A DNA stretch of 64,000 nt from Actinacidiphila sp. DG2A-62 (GTDB lineage Bacteria > Actinomycetota > Actinomycetes > Streptomycetales > Streptomycetaceae): contig NZ_JAYMGI010000002.1 of the NCBI RefSeq assembly GCF_035825295.1, positions 6,067,501 through 6,131,500 of the forward strand, in the 5' to 3' direction. Made by a program: the position numbers and the translations under genes. Every line of letters starts with the position of its first letter. Within the stretch, counting starts at the first letter, position 1. Positions 17,569 through 25,873 of this stretch are shown one piece after another. The notes below the pieces were generated by a model. That model searched no databases and had not been told where the DNA came from. It saw only the letters and a program-made list of their open reading frames with translations.

Positions 17569-17807
17569 CTACTCCTTCGCCTGCTGCCCGGCATCCGGTG
17601 CGACATCCCGCAGCGCGAACCGCGCGAGCATCTCCCGCGGCACGCGCACGAACGTCTCGCCCGGCTTCACGTCCCGGAGTTGAGCGAGATGCTCGGGGTC
17701 CGTCTCTCTCTCTCGCCCTGCACGAGGATCTCGCCCGTCTCGACCACCTCGTACAACGTGGGGCAGTTGCCGTGCTCCGACGTCGTACCGATGAACCTGA
17801 GCGTCAT
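17569..17807 (-). pseudogene. Small protein of the DUF6879/XRE operon, frameshifted in a (GA)6 tract
   Basis: ATG 17807 has GGGAGG seven bases upstream. The protein starts MTLRFIGTTSEHGNCPTLYE and VVETGEILVQGE, then hits six GA repeats (TC repeats at 17703-17714 on the plus strand). In the sequence as given the frame ends at 17667; one GA unit fewer would read straight on into TDPEHLAQLRDVKPGETFVR and end at 17569 as a protein of about 78 residues. The expected full-length form matches small proteins normally found in this operon type. The repeat is either slippage in the organism (a possible on/off switch) or a read error. Confidence 0.7.
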
Positions 17808-17872
17808 CCGTTCGCCTCCCGTTCCGGCGGATGAGAGACCCAGGATGCTTCGGATCGCGCACGCCCGCACAG

Positions 17873-17894
17873 CGATTGCGACGGATTGCGCGAG
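17873..17894 (-). promoter_or_regulatory. 22-bp element upstream of the DUF6879/XRE operon (copy 1)
   Basis: Minus-strand CTCGCGCAATCCGTCGCAAT followed by CG, with tandem CGCAATC words 11 bp apart. It differs at two positions from the element upstream of the peptide/radical SAM operon (16140-16161). It lies 66-87 bp before the first ATG of this operon. Proposed as a shared operator or activator site for the XRE-DUF5753 protein. Confidence 0.5.
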
Positions 17895-18015
17895 TCGACC
17901 CGCCGCGAACGCGTTGCGCGCAACCAGCCCCCGGGAGTGACTCCCCTCTCCGCCCCGTCTCGGGCGAGCGGCTCGGTCACGGAGAGAGGTTAGGCCACGA
18001 CGCCAGGCGCGTGCT

Positions 18016-18669
18016 CTACACGCCGTCCAGGGCGCGCAGCTCGTCCGCGTAGGAGACCGAGGTGCGGCGCAGGATGCCGGTGCGGCTGACCGTGTACTGG
18101 CCCATCCGGCCCAGCGGCGGCGAGTACGCGTGCACCGAGACGCTCGCGGCGGCGCGGCCGGTGATCCGGTGGATGTGGTCGGGGCCGAAGCAGTACACCT
18201 GCCCGGCGTGGACCTCGGTGGCCAGGCTCGGCCGGCCGACGGCGAGGTTGTGCTCCACCAGCGTGCCGTCGGCGACCGCCACCGCGCCGCAGGAGATGTC
18301 GTGGTCGTGCCAGCCGGTGTCGTTGCGCGGGGTCCAGCACAGCAGCCACACGTCCACGTGGGCGTCGCGGTGCAGGCAGACGTAGTGGCGGTTGTCGTCG
18401 TCGAAGGCGACGTGCCGCTGCCACAGCTCCCGGTCGGCGGCCACCGCGCGGGCCAGCCCGCGCAGCTCCCGCCGGTCCAGGACGCGCCCCGGCAGCGAGT
18501 CCAGCGTCACCGACGCGGCCACCCGCTCGAACGGCCGCGCCCCCAGCACCGGAGCGGCCTCCCGGTCCTCGGCCGAGGCCGTCGGCGCCGCCGGCGCGGA
18601 CGGCGCGGAAGGCGCCGCCGGCGCGGACGACAGCGGCGACGGGGTCTGCGGAGACAACGGAGCGATCAT
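18016..18669 (-). CDS. Cysteine-dioxygenase-like cupin
   Basis: 217 residues from ATG 18669, with AGGAGG six bases upstream; the track of longer in-frame starts lies in the operator. After a 45-residue Ala/Pro/Ser-rich leader the cupin core reads NRHYVCLHRDAHVDVWLLCW, TGWHDHDISCGAVAVADG (metal-binding HxH) and GQVYCFGPDHIHRITG (third His), ending with the CDO-like HAYSPPL and Tyr-rich tail. Members of this group are thiol dioxygenases, oxidising cysteine or related thiols to sulfinates with Fe(II). Its promoter is covered by three LacI-type palindromes, so it is likely regulated by the LacI protein encoded 350 bp away on the other strand. Confidence 0.82.
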   Translation of the reverse strand: MIAPLSPQTPSPLSSAPAAPSAPSAPAAPTASAEDREAAPVLGARPFERVAASVTLDSLPGRVLDRRELRGLARAVAADRELWQRHVAFDDDNRHYVCLHRDAHVDVWLLCWTPRNDTGWHDHDISCGAVAVADGTLVEHNLAVGRPSLATEVHAGQVYCFGPDHIHRITGRAAASVSVHAYSPPLGRMGQYTVSRTGILRRTSVSYADELRALDGV

Positions 18670-18682
18670 GCGGAACCTCCTA

Positions 18683-18722
18683 CTGAAGCGCCTCACTGAT
18701 GCGCTTCAGTGAAGCGCTTCAC
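18683..18722. promoter_or_regulatory. Three tandem LacI-type operators
   Basis: Three palindromes with a central CG lie head to tail: ACTGAAGCGCCTCACT (centre 18689/90), ACTGATGCGCTTCAGT (centre 18702/03) and GTGAAGCGCTTCAC (18709-18722, perfect). Centres are 13 bp apart. They sit just upstream of the dioxygenase ribosome site. Confidence 0.7.
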
Positions 18723-18769
18723 CCGGCCGCCGGTCAAGAGCCGGCCGCGCCCGCCCAAGGTGCCGCCCA

Positions 18770-18990
18770 GAGCTCCGTTCAGGGTCGCCCTCGGGTCCCG
18801 CCCGGGTCGCTCTCGGGTTCCCCCCGGGTCCCCCGGCCGGTCCCGGGCCGCTCCCGGGTCCCTCCCCGGCGGGTCCCGGGCCCTTCCCCGGCCGGTCCCC
18901 GGCGGGTCCAGGGCCGGTCCCCGGCGGGTCTCCGGCCGACCCCGGCGGGTTCCCGGCCGACCCCCGGCCGGTCCCGCGCGCGGCCCCGCC
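18770..18990. repeat. GC-only low-complexity tract with GGTCCCCGGC-type repeats
   Basis: Some 220 bp between the operators and the LacI start are made of irregular repeats of CCCCGGCGGGTC and CCCGGCCGGTC words and their complements, able to form long hairpins. No gene is supported in it: long frames on both strands here are compositional. Confidence 0.55.
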
Positions 18991-19021
18991 CGCTGTCCGC
19001 GCCGCCCACTACAGTGGTCGG

Positions 19022-20038
19022 GTGCCCAATCGTCCCCAGCGGGTCACCCAGCGCGATGTCGCGGAGGAGACCGGGCTGTCCATGGCCACGGTGTCCTACG
19101 CGCTGCGCGGCATCCAGGTGCCGCCCGAGACGCAGGCGCGGGTCCGCGAGGCCGCCGAACGCCTCGGCTACCAAGCCGATCCCATCGCCCGCGCGCTCGC
19201 CTCGGGCCGCACCGACTACATCGGCGTGCTCTGCCGCTCCCTCACCGACGTATGGCAGCAGGGCACCGCCGCCGCGCTGGGCCGCCGCCTGCTCGGCGCC
19301 GGCCGGCACGCGCTGATCGTCGACGCCTCCAACGACCCGGTGCTGGAGGCCGAGTTGGCCTGGCAGCTGGCCGACCAGCGGGTGGACGCCCTGATCGTGC
19401 TGCCCGTCGACCCGGCCGCCGCGCACTGGGTGGAGGTGGCCCGGCGGACCGTCCTGGTGTCCATCGGCGACGGCCTGCCCGGCGCCTCCGCGCACGCCGA
19501 GGTCGTCTTCGACAACGACGCCGGGATCACCGACGCGCTGCACCGGCTCGCCGACTTCGGCCACCGCCGCATCGCCGTCATGACGCCGGGGGGCCTGACC
19601 ACCCCCGACCGGCCCGCCGAGGTGGTGGCCGGCCGGGTGGCCCGCCGGCTGGGCCTGCGGGTCACGCTGCACCGCTCCCCGCACGACCTGGACGGCGCCG
19701 CGGCCGTCGCCCGCTCGGTGCTGACCGGCGCCGACCCGCCGACCGCCTTCCTGTGCATGGCCGACTCGATGGCCTACGGCGTCTACGCGGGCGCCCGCGC
19801 GCTGGACCTCGTGGTGCCGGACGACGTCTCGGTGGTCGGCTACGACGACCACCCGCTGTCCCGGCTGCTGACCCCGCCGCTGTCCACCTACCGCTGGCCG
19901 GTGGACCTGCTGGTCGACCTCGTGGTCGAACGCACCGTCAAGGCCATCTCCTCGGGCCGCCGCAGCCGCCGCAAGGTGCTGCCGCCGCAGGCGCAGCCGC
20001 GCGGCTCGGTCAGCCGGCCGCGCCCCGCCGGGCCGTGA
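19022..20038 (+). CDS. LacI-family regulator
   Basis: 338 residues from GTG 19022. TACAGT (19010-19015) ends six bases before the GTG and no ribosome site is visible, so the message is probably leaderless. The helix-turn-helix is VTQRDVAEETGLSMATVSYALRG with hinge TQARVREAAERLGYQ, followed by a ligand domain ending VPDDVSVVGYDDHPLSRLLTPPLST. The C-terminal RRSRRKVLPPQ tail is basic. Candidate targets are the three palindromes at 18683-18722 and the CGTTG/CAACG palindrome before the GH2 gene downstream. Confidence 0.88.
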   Translation: MPNRPQRVTQRDVAEETGLSMATVSYALRGIQVPPETQARVREAAERLGYQADPIARALASGRTDYIGVLCRSLTDVWQQGTAAALGRRLLGAGRHALIVDASNDPVLEAELAWQLADQRVDALIVLPVDPAAAHWVEVARRTVLVSIGDGLPGASAHAEVVFDNDAGITDALHRLADFGHRRIAVMTPGGLTTPDRPAEVVAGRVARRLGLRVTLHRSPHDLDGAAAVARSVLTGADPPTAFLCMADSMAYGVYAGARALDLVVPDDVSVVGYDDHPLSRLLTPPLSTYRWPVDLLVDLVVERTVKAISSGRRSRRKVLPPQAQPRGSVSRPRPAGP

Positions 20039-20348
20039 GGTCTCCGCCCCGCGTTTATAACGATGAAAACGCTCTCGGCCGCCGCGTCCGGGCGAGGTGG
20101 CACCGCCTGACGGGCCGTCGGCGGCGAGCGGTCCCGTGCCGCCGCGCCCAGGTGATCGCCCCGCTCGTATGAGCAACCACCCGTGAGGCGACGCGATTTT
20201 CCACAATCTTTGCGCGAAGGGTGGACGCCGCCGGAGGCTCCTGGTTTCATGCTCCCCGGTCCAGGGTTTTCTAACGTTGCAAACAACGATGTCATGCCAT
20301 CGCCCCTTCCTGGACGCCGAGTTCTCCCCACGGAGAGGTGTATCCGCA
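20039..20348 (+). promoter_or_regulatory. Intergenic control region of the GH2 gene with a palindrome
   Basis: No gene is seen in this 310-bp gap. Near its end CGTTG-N4-CAACG (20275-20288) forms an A/T-rich palindrome in TAACGTTGCAAACAACGATG, the kind of site bound by LacI regulators. TTTATAACGATGAAAACG near 20053 is a second A/T-rich patch. GGAGAGG at 20332-20338 is the ribosome site for GTG 20349. Confidence 0.5.
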
Positions 20349-22994
20349 GTGAGACCAGGCAGATTCCGCACCACGAACCGACGCCGACTGACCGCCCTCG
20401 TGCCGCTGCTGATGGGCGCGGCGCTGCTGAGCCCGGCCGCGGTGGGAGCCGCCTCCGCGGCGGCGGGCGGCTCCGCGGCGCCGACTGCCGCAGGCGCCTT
20501 TGACCAGGGCCTGCGAGGGGACTACTACCTCAGCACGAACGACACGTCGCTGGACTTCGCCCAGTACAGCAGCACCGGCATCGAGCCGTCGCTGAACGTC
20601 CCGGACCTGCTGCCGACCCTGCGTACGTACGCGGGCTCCACGCTGAACGTCGCCGCCCACTGGACGGGCCGGCTCGACGTGCCGACCGGGGGCACCTACA
20701 CGTTCTACATCAAGGGCGACAACGGCTTCCGGATGTCGCTCGACGGGTCCAGCGTGATCGACCACTGGACCACCGACTGGGACGTGCAGACCACCTCCGC
20801 GCCGATCACGCTCACCGCGGGCCTGCACGACCTGTCCTTCGACTACAACCAGGGCAACGGCGGCGCCTACATCACCACCGAGTGGTCGGGCCCCGGCATC
20901 AGCCGCGAGAAGATCCCCGACTCCGCGCTGCACCTGCCTGCCGGCTTCACCGAGCCGAGCGTGGACGCCGTGGTGGACACGACCGGCAGGACCGCCACCG
21001 TGCAACTGCCCGGCACGGTCGCGTCGCTGCCGGCGGACCTGACCAAGCACCTCGCGGTCATCGCCGGCACCAGCCGGTGGACGCCCGCCGTCGCGCTGAA
21101 CCCCAAGGACTCCTCGCAGCTGGTGCTGACCGCGGGCGCCGACGACATCGCGGCCTCGCGCGGCTCCGACGTGCGGGTCAGCTACGACGGCGCCGGCGGT
21201 CTCGCCACCTCCGCCGGGACCGTCCCGCTGCTGTCCGGCCTGGCGAAGAACGACTCCACCTGGTACTTCGCCAGCAAGTACGCCAAGGACGTCGACACCA
21301 GCCACCCGCTGCCCGACTACCCGCGCCCGCAGCTGACCCGGTCCGACTGGAGCAACCTCAACGGGACCTGGCAGTTCCAGGCCACCGACGAGAACGCCCC
21401 GCTGCCCACCGGCAAGCTGACCGGCAAAATCCTGGTGCCGTACCCGATGGAGTCCCAGCTGTCCGGCGTGGCCGAGCACCACGACTGGTCGCTGTTCCAG
21501 CGGACCTTCACCGTCCCCGCGAACTGGCGGGTCGGCAACGGCGACCGGCTGCGGCTGAACTTCGGCGCGGTGGACTACGAGACCTGGGTCTACGTCAACG
21601 GCCAGCAGGTCGCCCACCACGTCGGCGGCTACGAGGCGTTCAGCGCCGACGTCACCGACGCCCTCACCCGGCGCGGCCCGCAGACGCTGCTGCTGAAGGT
21701 GAAGGACACCACCGACGACCAGACGCCCACCGGCAAGCAGTCCCGCAGCCCCAGCGGCATCTGGTACACGCCGACCTCCGGCATCTGGCAGACCGTGTGG
21801 CTGGAGCCGGTGCCCGAGGCCAGCATCGACTCCCTGGTGCTGACGCCGAACCTGGCCGACGACACGCTGTCGGTCACCGCGCGCCCGGCCGCCGGCACGC
21901 CCGCCTGGTCCAAGGTCACCGCGACCGCCTACGACGGCCACAAGCCGGTCGGCACGGTCACCGGCACCGCAGGCGCCGCGCTGAAGCTGAAGCTGAGGAA
22001 CCCCAAGCTGTGGAGCCCGGACAGCCCGTTCCTCTACAACCTCAAGGTGACGCTGTCCAACGGCCGTTCGCACGACACGGTCGGCTCGTACTTCGGCATG
22101 CGGTCGATCTCCGTCGGCAAGGTCGGCGGGGTCAACAAGATCGAGCTGAACGGCAAGCCCACCTATGTGCTGGCCACCCTCGACCAGGGCTTCTGGCCCG
22201 ACGGCATCTACACCGCGCCGACCGACCAGGCGCTGAAGTCCGACCTGGAGCTGCACAAGCAGCTCGGCTTCAACGCGGTGCGCAAGCACATCAAGGTGGA
22301 GCCGGCCCGCTGGTACTACTGGGCGGACAAGCTCGGCCTGATGGTCTGGCAGGACATGCCGAGCCGCAACGCCGGCCCGGACGCGACCGCCGCGAGCGAC
22401 AAGGCGTTCACCGACCAGGTGCACGAGATCGTCGACCAGCACATCAGCACCCCGTCGATCGTCATCTGGACGATGACCAACGAGGGCTGGGGCGAGAAGA
22501 CCAAGGAGGCCACGGGCGCACTGGCCGACGCGGTCAAGCAGCAGGACCCCAGCCGTCTGGTCGACCCGGCTTCCGGCGTCAACTGCTGCGCGTCCAAGGG
22601 CGATTCGGGTCGCGGTGACCTGATCGACTACCACGTCTACCACGGTCCCGCGTTCCCGTCCCCGGACGCGACCCGGGCCGCGGTGGACGGTGAGCACGGC
22701 GGGTACTCGCTGTACGTCCCCGGCCACATCCTGGGCGTCTCCGGCGGCCAGAACTACGGCGGCGACGCCTCGACCATCGCGGAGCTGACCCAGGACTACG
22801 TCGACAACACCAGCCAGCTGCTGTCCGCGGCGGCCGGCAACCTGTCCGGCTCGGTCTTCACGCAGCTCAGCGACGTCGAGGGCGAGTTGAACGGCCTGAT
22901 CACCTACGACCGCGAGGTGCTCAAGGTCGAGCCCGGCCCGGTCCGCGACATCAACCGCCGCCTCATCGCGGCGGGCGCGTCCGCGGGGCAGTGA
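20349..22994 (+). CDS. Secreted PA14 + glycoside hydrolase family 2 enzyme
   Basis: About 881 residues from GTG 20349 (ribosome site GGAGAGG); the ATG-like start at 20277 would include the operator. Signal peptide: RRRLTALVPLLMGAALLSPA then VGAASA. PA14 domain about 45-195 (GLRGDYYLSTND, GDNGFRMSLDGSSVIDHW). GH2 sugar-binding domain from RSDWSNLNGTWQFQ to GGYEAFSADVTDAL, beta-sandwich, then the TIM barrel from KIELNGKPTYVLATLDQGFW. WTMTNEGWGE holds the acid/base Glu and DGEHGGYS the probable nucleophile. Expected to hydrolyse a beta-galactoside, -mannoside or -glucuronide outside the cell; the substrate cannot be fixed. A strong terminator follows. Confidence 0.87.
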   Translation: MRPGRFRTTNRRRLTALVPLLMGAALLSPAAVGAASAAAGGSAAPTAAGAFDQGLRGDYYLSTNDTSLDFAQYSSTGIEPSLNVPDLLPTLRTYAGSTLNVAAHWTGRLDVPTGGTYTFYIKGDNGFRMSLDGSSVIDHWTTDWDVQTTSAPITLTAGLHDLSFDYNQGNGGAYITTEWSGPGISREKIPDSALHLPAGFTEPSVDAVVDTTGRTATVQLPGTVASLPADLTKHLAVIAGTSRWTPAVALNPKDSSQLVLTAGADDIAASRGSDVRVSYDGAGGLATSAGTVPLLSGLAKNDSTWYFASKYAKDVDTSHPLPDYPRPQLTRSDWSNLNGTWQFQATDENAPLPTGKLTGKILVPYPMESQLSGVAEHHDWSLFQRTFTVPANWRVGNGDRLRLNFGAVDYETWVYVNGQQVAHHVGGYEAFSADVTDALTRRGPQTLLLKVKDTTDDQTPTGKQSRSPSGIWYTPTSGIWQTVWLEPVPEASIDSLVLTPNLADDTLSVTARPAAGTPAWSKVTATAYDGHKPVGTVTGTAGAALKLKLRNPKLWSPDSPFLYNLKVTLSNGRSHDTVGSYFGMRSISVGKVGGVNKIELNGKPTYVLATLDQGFWPDGIYTAPTDQALKSDLELHKQLGFNAVRKHIKVEPARWYYWADKLGLMVWQDMPSRNAGPDATAASDKAFTDQVHEIVDQHISTPSIVIWTMTNEGWGEKTKEATGALADAVKQQDPSRLVDPASGVNCCASKGDSGRGDLIDYHVYHGPAFPSPDATRAAVDGEHGGYSLYVPGHILGVSGGQNYGGDASTIAELTQDYVDNTSQLLSAAAGNLSGSVFTQLSDVEGELNGLITYDREVLKVEPGPVRDINRRLIAAGASAGQ

Positions 22995-23011
22995 GCCGCT
23001 GACCGGTGAAG

Positions 23012-23051
23012 GAGCCGGTGGGCCGGAGCGACCGCTCCGGCCCACCGGCTC
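23012..23051 (+). terminator. Terminator with perfect 19-bp stem
   Basis: GAGCCGGTGGGCCGGAGCG (23012-23030) and its exact complement (23033-23051) flank a two-base loop, beginning 18 bp after the GH2 stop. Confidence 0.85.
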
Positions 23052-23113
23052 TCCGCATCCGCGCCCCGCCCCGTCCGCGTGCGGAGCCGGCCGCGGCGTC
23101 CGACCATGGGGGC

Positions 23114-23725
23114 ATGGCCGGTCACCGGGACGGCGCCGACGGCGTGGACGACGTGGACGGCGCGGACGGCGCGGACACGCCCGCGCCCCCGCTGCTCACC
23201 GTCGGGCACGGCACCGCCGACCGCGAGCGGCTCGCCGGGCTGCTGCTCGGCGCGGGGGTCGCCGCCGTCGTGGACGTCCGCACCGCGCCCGGCAGCCGGC
23301 GCAACCCCGACGTGGGCCGGGAGCGGCTGGGGGAGTGGCTGCCGGAGCACGGCATCGGCTACCGCTGGGAGAAGGACCTCGGCGGATTCCGCCGCGCCGA
23401 GCCCGACGCGCCGGACGTCGTGTGGCGCAACGAGTCCTTCCGGGGCTACGCCGGCTACACCCGCGACCCACGCTTCGCCGCCGCGGTGGACCGCCTGCTG
23501 CCGGAGGCCGCGGCCCGCCGGACGGCGGTGATGTGCAGCGAGTCGGTGTGGTGGCGCTGCCACCGCAGGATCATCGCCGACTTCGTGCTGCTGGCCCGCG
23601 GGACGCCGGTCCTGCACCTGATGCCGGACGGCCGGCTCGCCGGCCACCGCCCCACCGCGGGCGTACGCCTGCGCGAGGACGGCCTGCTGGTCTACGACGA
23701 CACCGCCGCGGCCGCCGCGCGGTGA
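23114..23725 (+). CDS. DUF488-family protein
   Basis: 203 residues from ATG 23114. A poorly conserved Asp/Ala-rich leader precedes LLTVGHGTADRERLAGLL, VAAVVDVRTAPGSRRNPDVG, GIGYRWEKDLGGFRR, TAVMCSESVWWRCHRRIIAD and HLMPDGRLAGHRPT, the standard DUF488 blocks, including the CSE-x5-CHR cysteine/histidine motif. The family is widespread and uncharacterised; the Cys/His motif suggests a nucleic-acid- or metal-related role. An upstream GTG (23006) overlaps the terminator and is not used. Confidence 0.85.
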   Translation: MAGHRDGADGVDDVDGADGADTPAPPLLTVGHGTADRERLAGLLLGAGVAAVVDVRTAPGSRRNPDVGRERLGEWLPEHGIGYRWEKDLGGFRRAEPDAPDVVWRNESFRGYAGYTRDPRFAAAVDRLLPEAAARRTAVMCSESVWWRCHRRIIADFVLLARGTPVLHLMPDGRLAGHRPTAGVRLREDGLLVYDDTAAAAAR

Positions 23726-23840
23726 CCCGCGGCGGCGGCAGCGGGCGGGCGTCACCTCACCGGCCGCCCGCCACCGGACCGGTCAGCCGCGGCAGGGCCG
23801 GTCGCCTCACCGGCCGGCGATCCCGTCCGATGCCGGAGCC

Positions 23841-23979
23841 GGGCAGGCGCCCGAGGTCGGCCGGGGCGTGGTGGCAGGGCAGGCGCCCAAGGTCGGCCGG
23901 CGCGTGGTGGCAGGGCAGGCGCCCGGGGTCAGGCCGGCGCGTCGTTGCGGGGCCGTCGCCCGAGGTCAGGCCGGCACGG
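23841..23979. repeat. 36-bp tandem repeat, about 3.7 copies
   Basis: Copies of GGGCAGGCGCCCGAGGTCGG plus a GCGTGGTGG-type tail start at 23841, 23877 and 23913, with a partial copy from about 23951 that runs into the end of the TetR gene. The period is 36 bp, a multiple of three, and the minus frame reads PADLGRLPCHHA repeats, but no start or codon evidence supports translation. Confidence 0.75.
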
Positions 23980-24595
23980 ACCCCTCGTCGGCGGGCGGGC
24001 CGGCCGGGGGCCGCGCCGCGAGGCCGGCGAGGTAGCCGTCGAGCAGCTCGACCTGGCGGCGCGGCGGGAAGGCGGCCGGGTCCAACAGCGCCTGGACCAC
24101 CAGGCCGAGGACGAACGCCTGCGCGCCCGCCGCCAGGTCGGCCGGGCTGCCGGGCGGGAGGTCGCCCCGCTCCTGCGCCGCCGCCGCGTGGGCGCTCAGC
24201 CGGTCGCGGCTGCGGGCGTACTTGTCCGCGTAGTCCTCGCGCATCGCCTCGTCGGACAGCGCCGCGTCCCAGGACGACACCCAGATCCGGTTGCTGACCA
24301 CGGCCTGCGCGGCCAGCGGCAGCACATCGAGCAGGGCGGCGCGGAACGCGGCGAGGCCGGGGGCCGCCGCCCGGCGCGGGCGGCCGAGGGTGCGCTCCTC
24401 CAGCAGCCCGAGCGCGTACTCCACCAGGGACCGCTTGCTGGGGAAATAGTGCGTCAACAGGCCGGTGCTCGCGCCCATCTCGGCGGCCACGGCGCGCAGC
24501 GTCAGGCCGGTGAAGCCGCGCGTGGCCATCACCTGCCAGACGGCCTCGGAGACCTCGCGCCTGCGCGCTTCGTGATCCCCCTTGGTGCGTGGCAT
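23966..24595 (-). CDS. TetR-family repressor
   Basis: 209 residues from ATG 24595. The N-terminal helix-turn-helix is REVSEAVWQVMATRGFTGLT followed by LRAVAAEMGASTGLLTHYFPSKRSLVEYAL, in the BetI/AcrR-like style with STGLLTHYF recognition helix. The C-terminal ligand domain ends in a Pro-rich tail overlapping the 36-bp repeats. It is divergent from an acetyltransferase gene; the 47-bp gap has an AACA-TT-TGTT palindrome, so autoregulation and control of the acetyltransferase are likely. Confidence 0.88.
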   Translation of the reverse strand: MPRTKGDHEARRREVSEAVWQVMATRGFTGLTLRAVAAEMGASTGLLTHYFPSKRSLVEYALGLLEERTLGRPRRAAAPGLAAFRAALLDVLPLAAQAVVSNRIWVSSWDAALSDEAMREDYADKYARSRDRLSAHAAAAQERGDLPPGSPADLAAGAQAFVLGLVVQALLDPAAFPPRRQVELLDGYLAGLAARPPAGPPADEGSVPA

Positions 24596-24616
24596 ACTCC
24601 CACCCTACATTCACAC

Positions 24617-24626
24617 AACATTTGTT
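24617..24626. promoter_or_regulatory. TetR operator candidate AACATTTGTT
   Basis: AACA-TT-TGTT is the only A/T-rich palindrome in the 47-bp gap between the divergent TetR and acetyltransferase starts. Confidence 0.5.
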
Positions 24627-24645
24627 ACGTATATCGGAGGTCATG

Positions 24646-25197
24646 ATGTTCTCGCTGCCGCTGGGCGACGGCGCGGTCCTCGTGCCGCTGGAGATCTCGC
24701 ACGCCGAGGAGTTCGCCGGCCACATGGACCGGGCCCGCGAGCACATCCGTCCCTGGGTCGGGCCGGCCTTCGTCACCGCCGACGTGGAGGGCGCCCGGGC
24801 CACGCTGGCGCGGTACGCCGAGCGGCAGGCCCGCGACGGCGCCCGCATCTACGGCGTCCGACAGGACGGCGCGCTGGTCGGCGGGGTGATGTTCACCGAG
24901 TTCTCGACCGCGCTGGGCGCCTGCGAGCTGGGCTGCTGGCTGGAGCCCGCCGCCGAGGGGCGCGGCCTGATCACGCGGGCCTGCGCCGCGCTGCTGGACT
25001 GGGCGCTCACCGAGCGCGGCCTGGCCCGCGCCGAGTGGCGCTGCCGCGCCGACAACCCGCGCAGCTCGGCCGTCTCCGAGCGGCTCGGCATGACGCTCGA
25101 GGGCGTGCTGCGCGAGGCGTGGCCGTACCAGGGGGCCCGCTACGACAAGCAGCTGTGGGCGGTGCTCGCGCGCGACTGGCGGGCGCGCGAGCACTGA
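24646..25197 (+). CDS. GNAT acetyltransferase, RimJ/RimL-like
   Basis: 183 residues. Two ATGs lie at 24643 and 24646; CGGAGG ends at 24640, so 24646 gives the better spacing. The fold is the RimJ/RimL type: AGHMDRAREHIRPWVGP, GGVMFTEFSTALGACELGCWLEPAAEGRGLITRACAALL (acetyl-CoA loop EGRGLIT) and WRCRADNPRSSAVSERLGMTLEGVLREAW. These enzymes acetylate protein N-termini or small amines. Divergent from TetR, probably its target. Confidence 0.85.
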   Translation: MFSLPLGDGAVLVPLEISHAEEFAGHMDRAREHIRPWVGPAFVTADVEGARATLARYAERQARDGARIYGVRQDGALVGGVMFTEFSTALGACELGCWLEPAAEGRGLITRACAALLDWALTERGLARAEWRCRADNPRSSAVSERLGMTLEGVLREAWPYQGARYDKQLWAVLARDWRAREH

Positions 25198-25267
25198 GCC
25201 GCGGCGCGGCGGGCGGCGGCGTACCGGGACGGCGGCGAGCCGCCGGCCAGAGCCGCGGCGCCCTTGC

Positions 25268-25873
25268 TCAGGCGACGGGGCCGGCGTCGGGCGCGGGGAC
25301 CGGGCGCAGGCGGGACGGCGCGGCGCCGGCGTCGGCGTCCGGGCGCCGTACGCCGAACCACTGCTCGGCGTCGTACTCCTCGAAGCGTTCCACCTCGGTG
25401 AAGCCGAGCCGCGCGGCCAGGCGCATCGAGCGGGCGTTGGCGGTCTGGGTGCACAGCACCACCGGCTCGCCCGGGTGCGCCGCGGCGAACCAGTCGAGCG
25501 CCGCCGCGCACGCCTCGGCCGCGTAGCCGTGCCCCCACGCGTGCGGCAGGAACATGTAGCCCAGCTCGGCCTCGCCGCCGTCGGGGCGGAGGTGCCCGGG
25601 ACGCGCGGCGTCGCGCCGGTCGAGGGTGACCATGCCGATCATCGCGCCGTCCAGGGCGACCACGAAGAACCCGGAGCGCCGCCGCGGCGCCGCGGGCATC
25701 GTGCGCTCCAGCTCCGCCCGGTCGCGGGCCCCGCCGACGTACGTCCCCACCTCGGGCGACGCGAACAGCTCGACGAACCCCGCGCGGTCGCGGGCCTCGG
25801 CGGGCCGCAGCACCAGCCGTTCCGTCGCGATGGTCTCCGGCGCCTGTTGCGCGTCCCCGCCCGCATCATCCAT
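25268..25873 (-). CDS. GNAT acetyltransferase (RimJ/RimL-like)
   Basis: 201 residues from ATG 25873. TERLVLRPAEARDRAGFVEL opens the domain; AELGYMFLPHAWGHGYAAEAC contains the acetyl-CoA binding GHGYAAEA loop; TQTANARSMRLAARLGFTEV closes it. A low-complexity Asp/Ala/Pro tail of about 30 residues follows. Convergent with the preceding acetyltransferase and co-oriented with the TetR gene upstream; no operon evidence because a 109-bp gap separates them. Confidence 0.85.
   Translation of the reverse strand: MDDAGGDAQQAPETIATERLVLRPAEARDRAGFVELFASPEVGTYVGGARDRAELERTMPAAPRRRSGFFVVALDGAMIGMVTLDRRDAARPGHLRPDGGEAELGYMFLPHAWGHGYAAEACAAALDWFAAAHPGEPVVLCTQTANARSMRLAARLGFTEVERFEEYDAEQWFGVRRPDADAGAAPSRLRPVPAPDAGPVA

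Noticed and set aside
20292..23045. 917-codon minus-strand frame opposite the GH2 gene
   Set aside because: Compositional shadow; Val/Arg/Gly-rich with no start signal or family match.
23841..23979. 36-bp repeats as a CRISPR array
   Set aside because: Copies are contiguous, with no unique spacers, and no cas genes are in the window.
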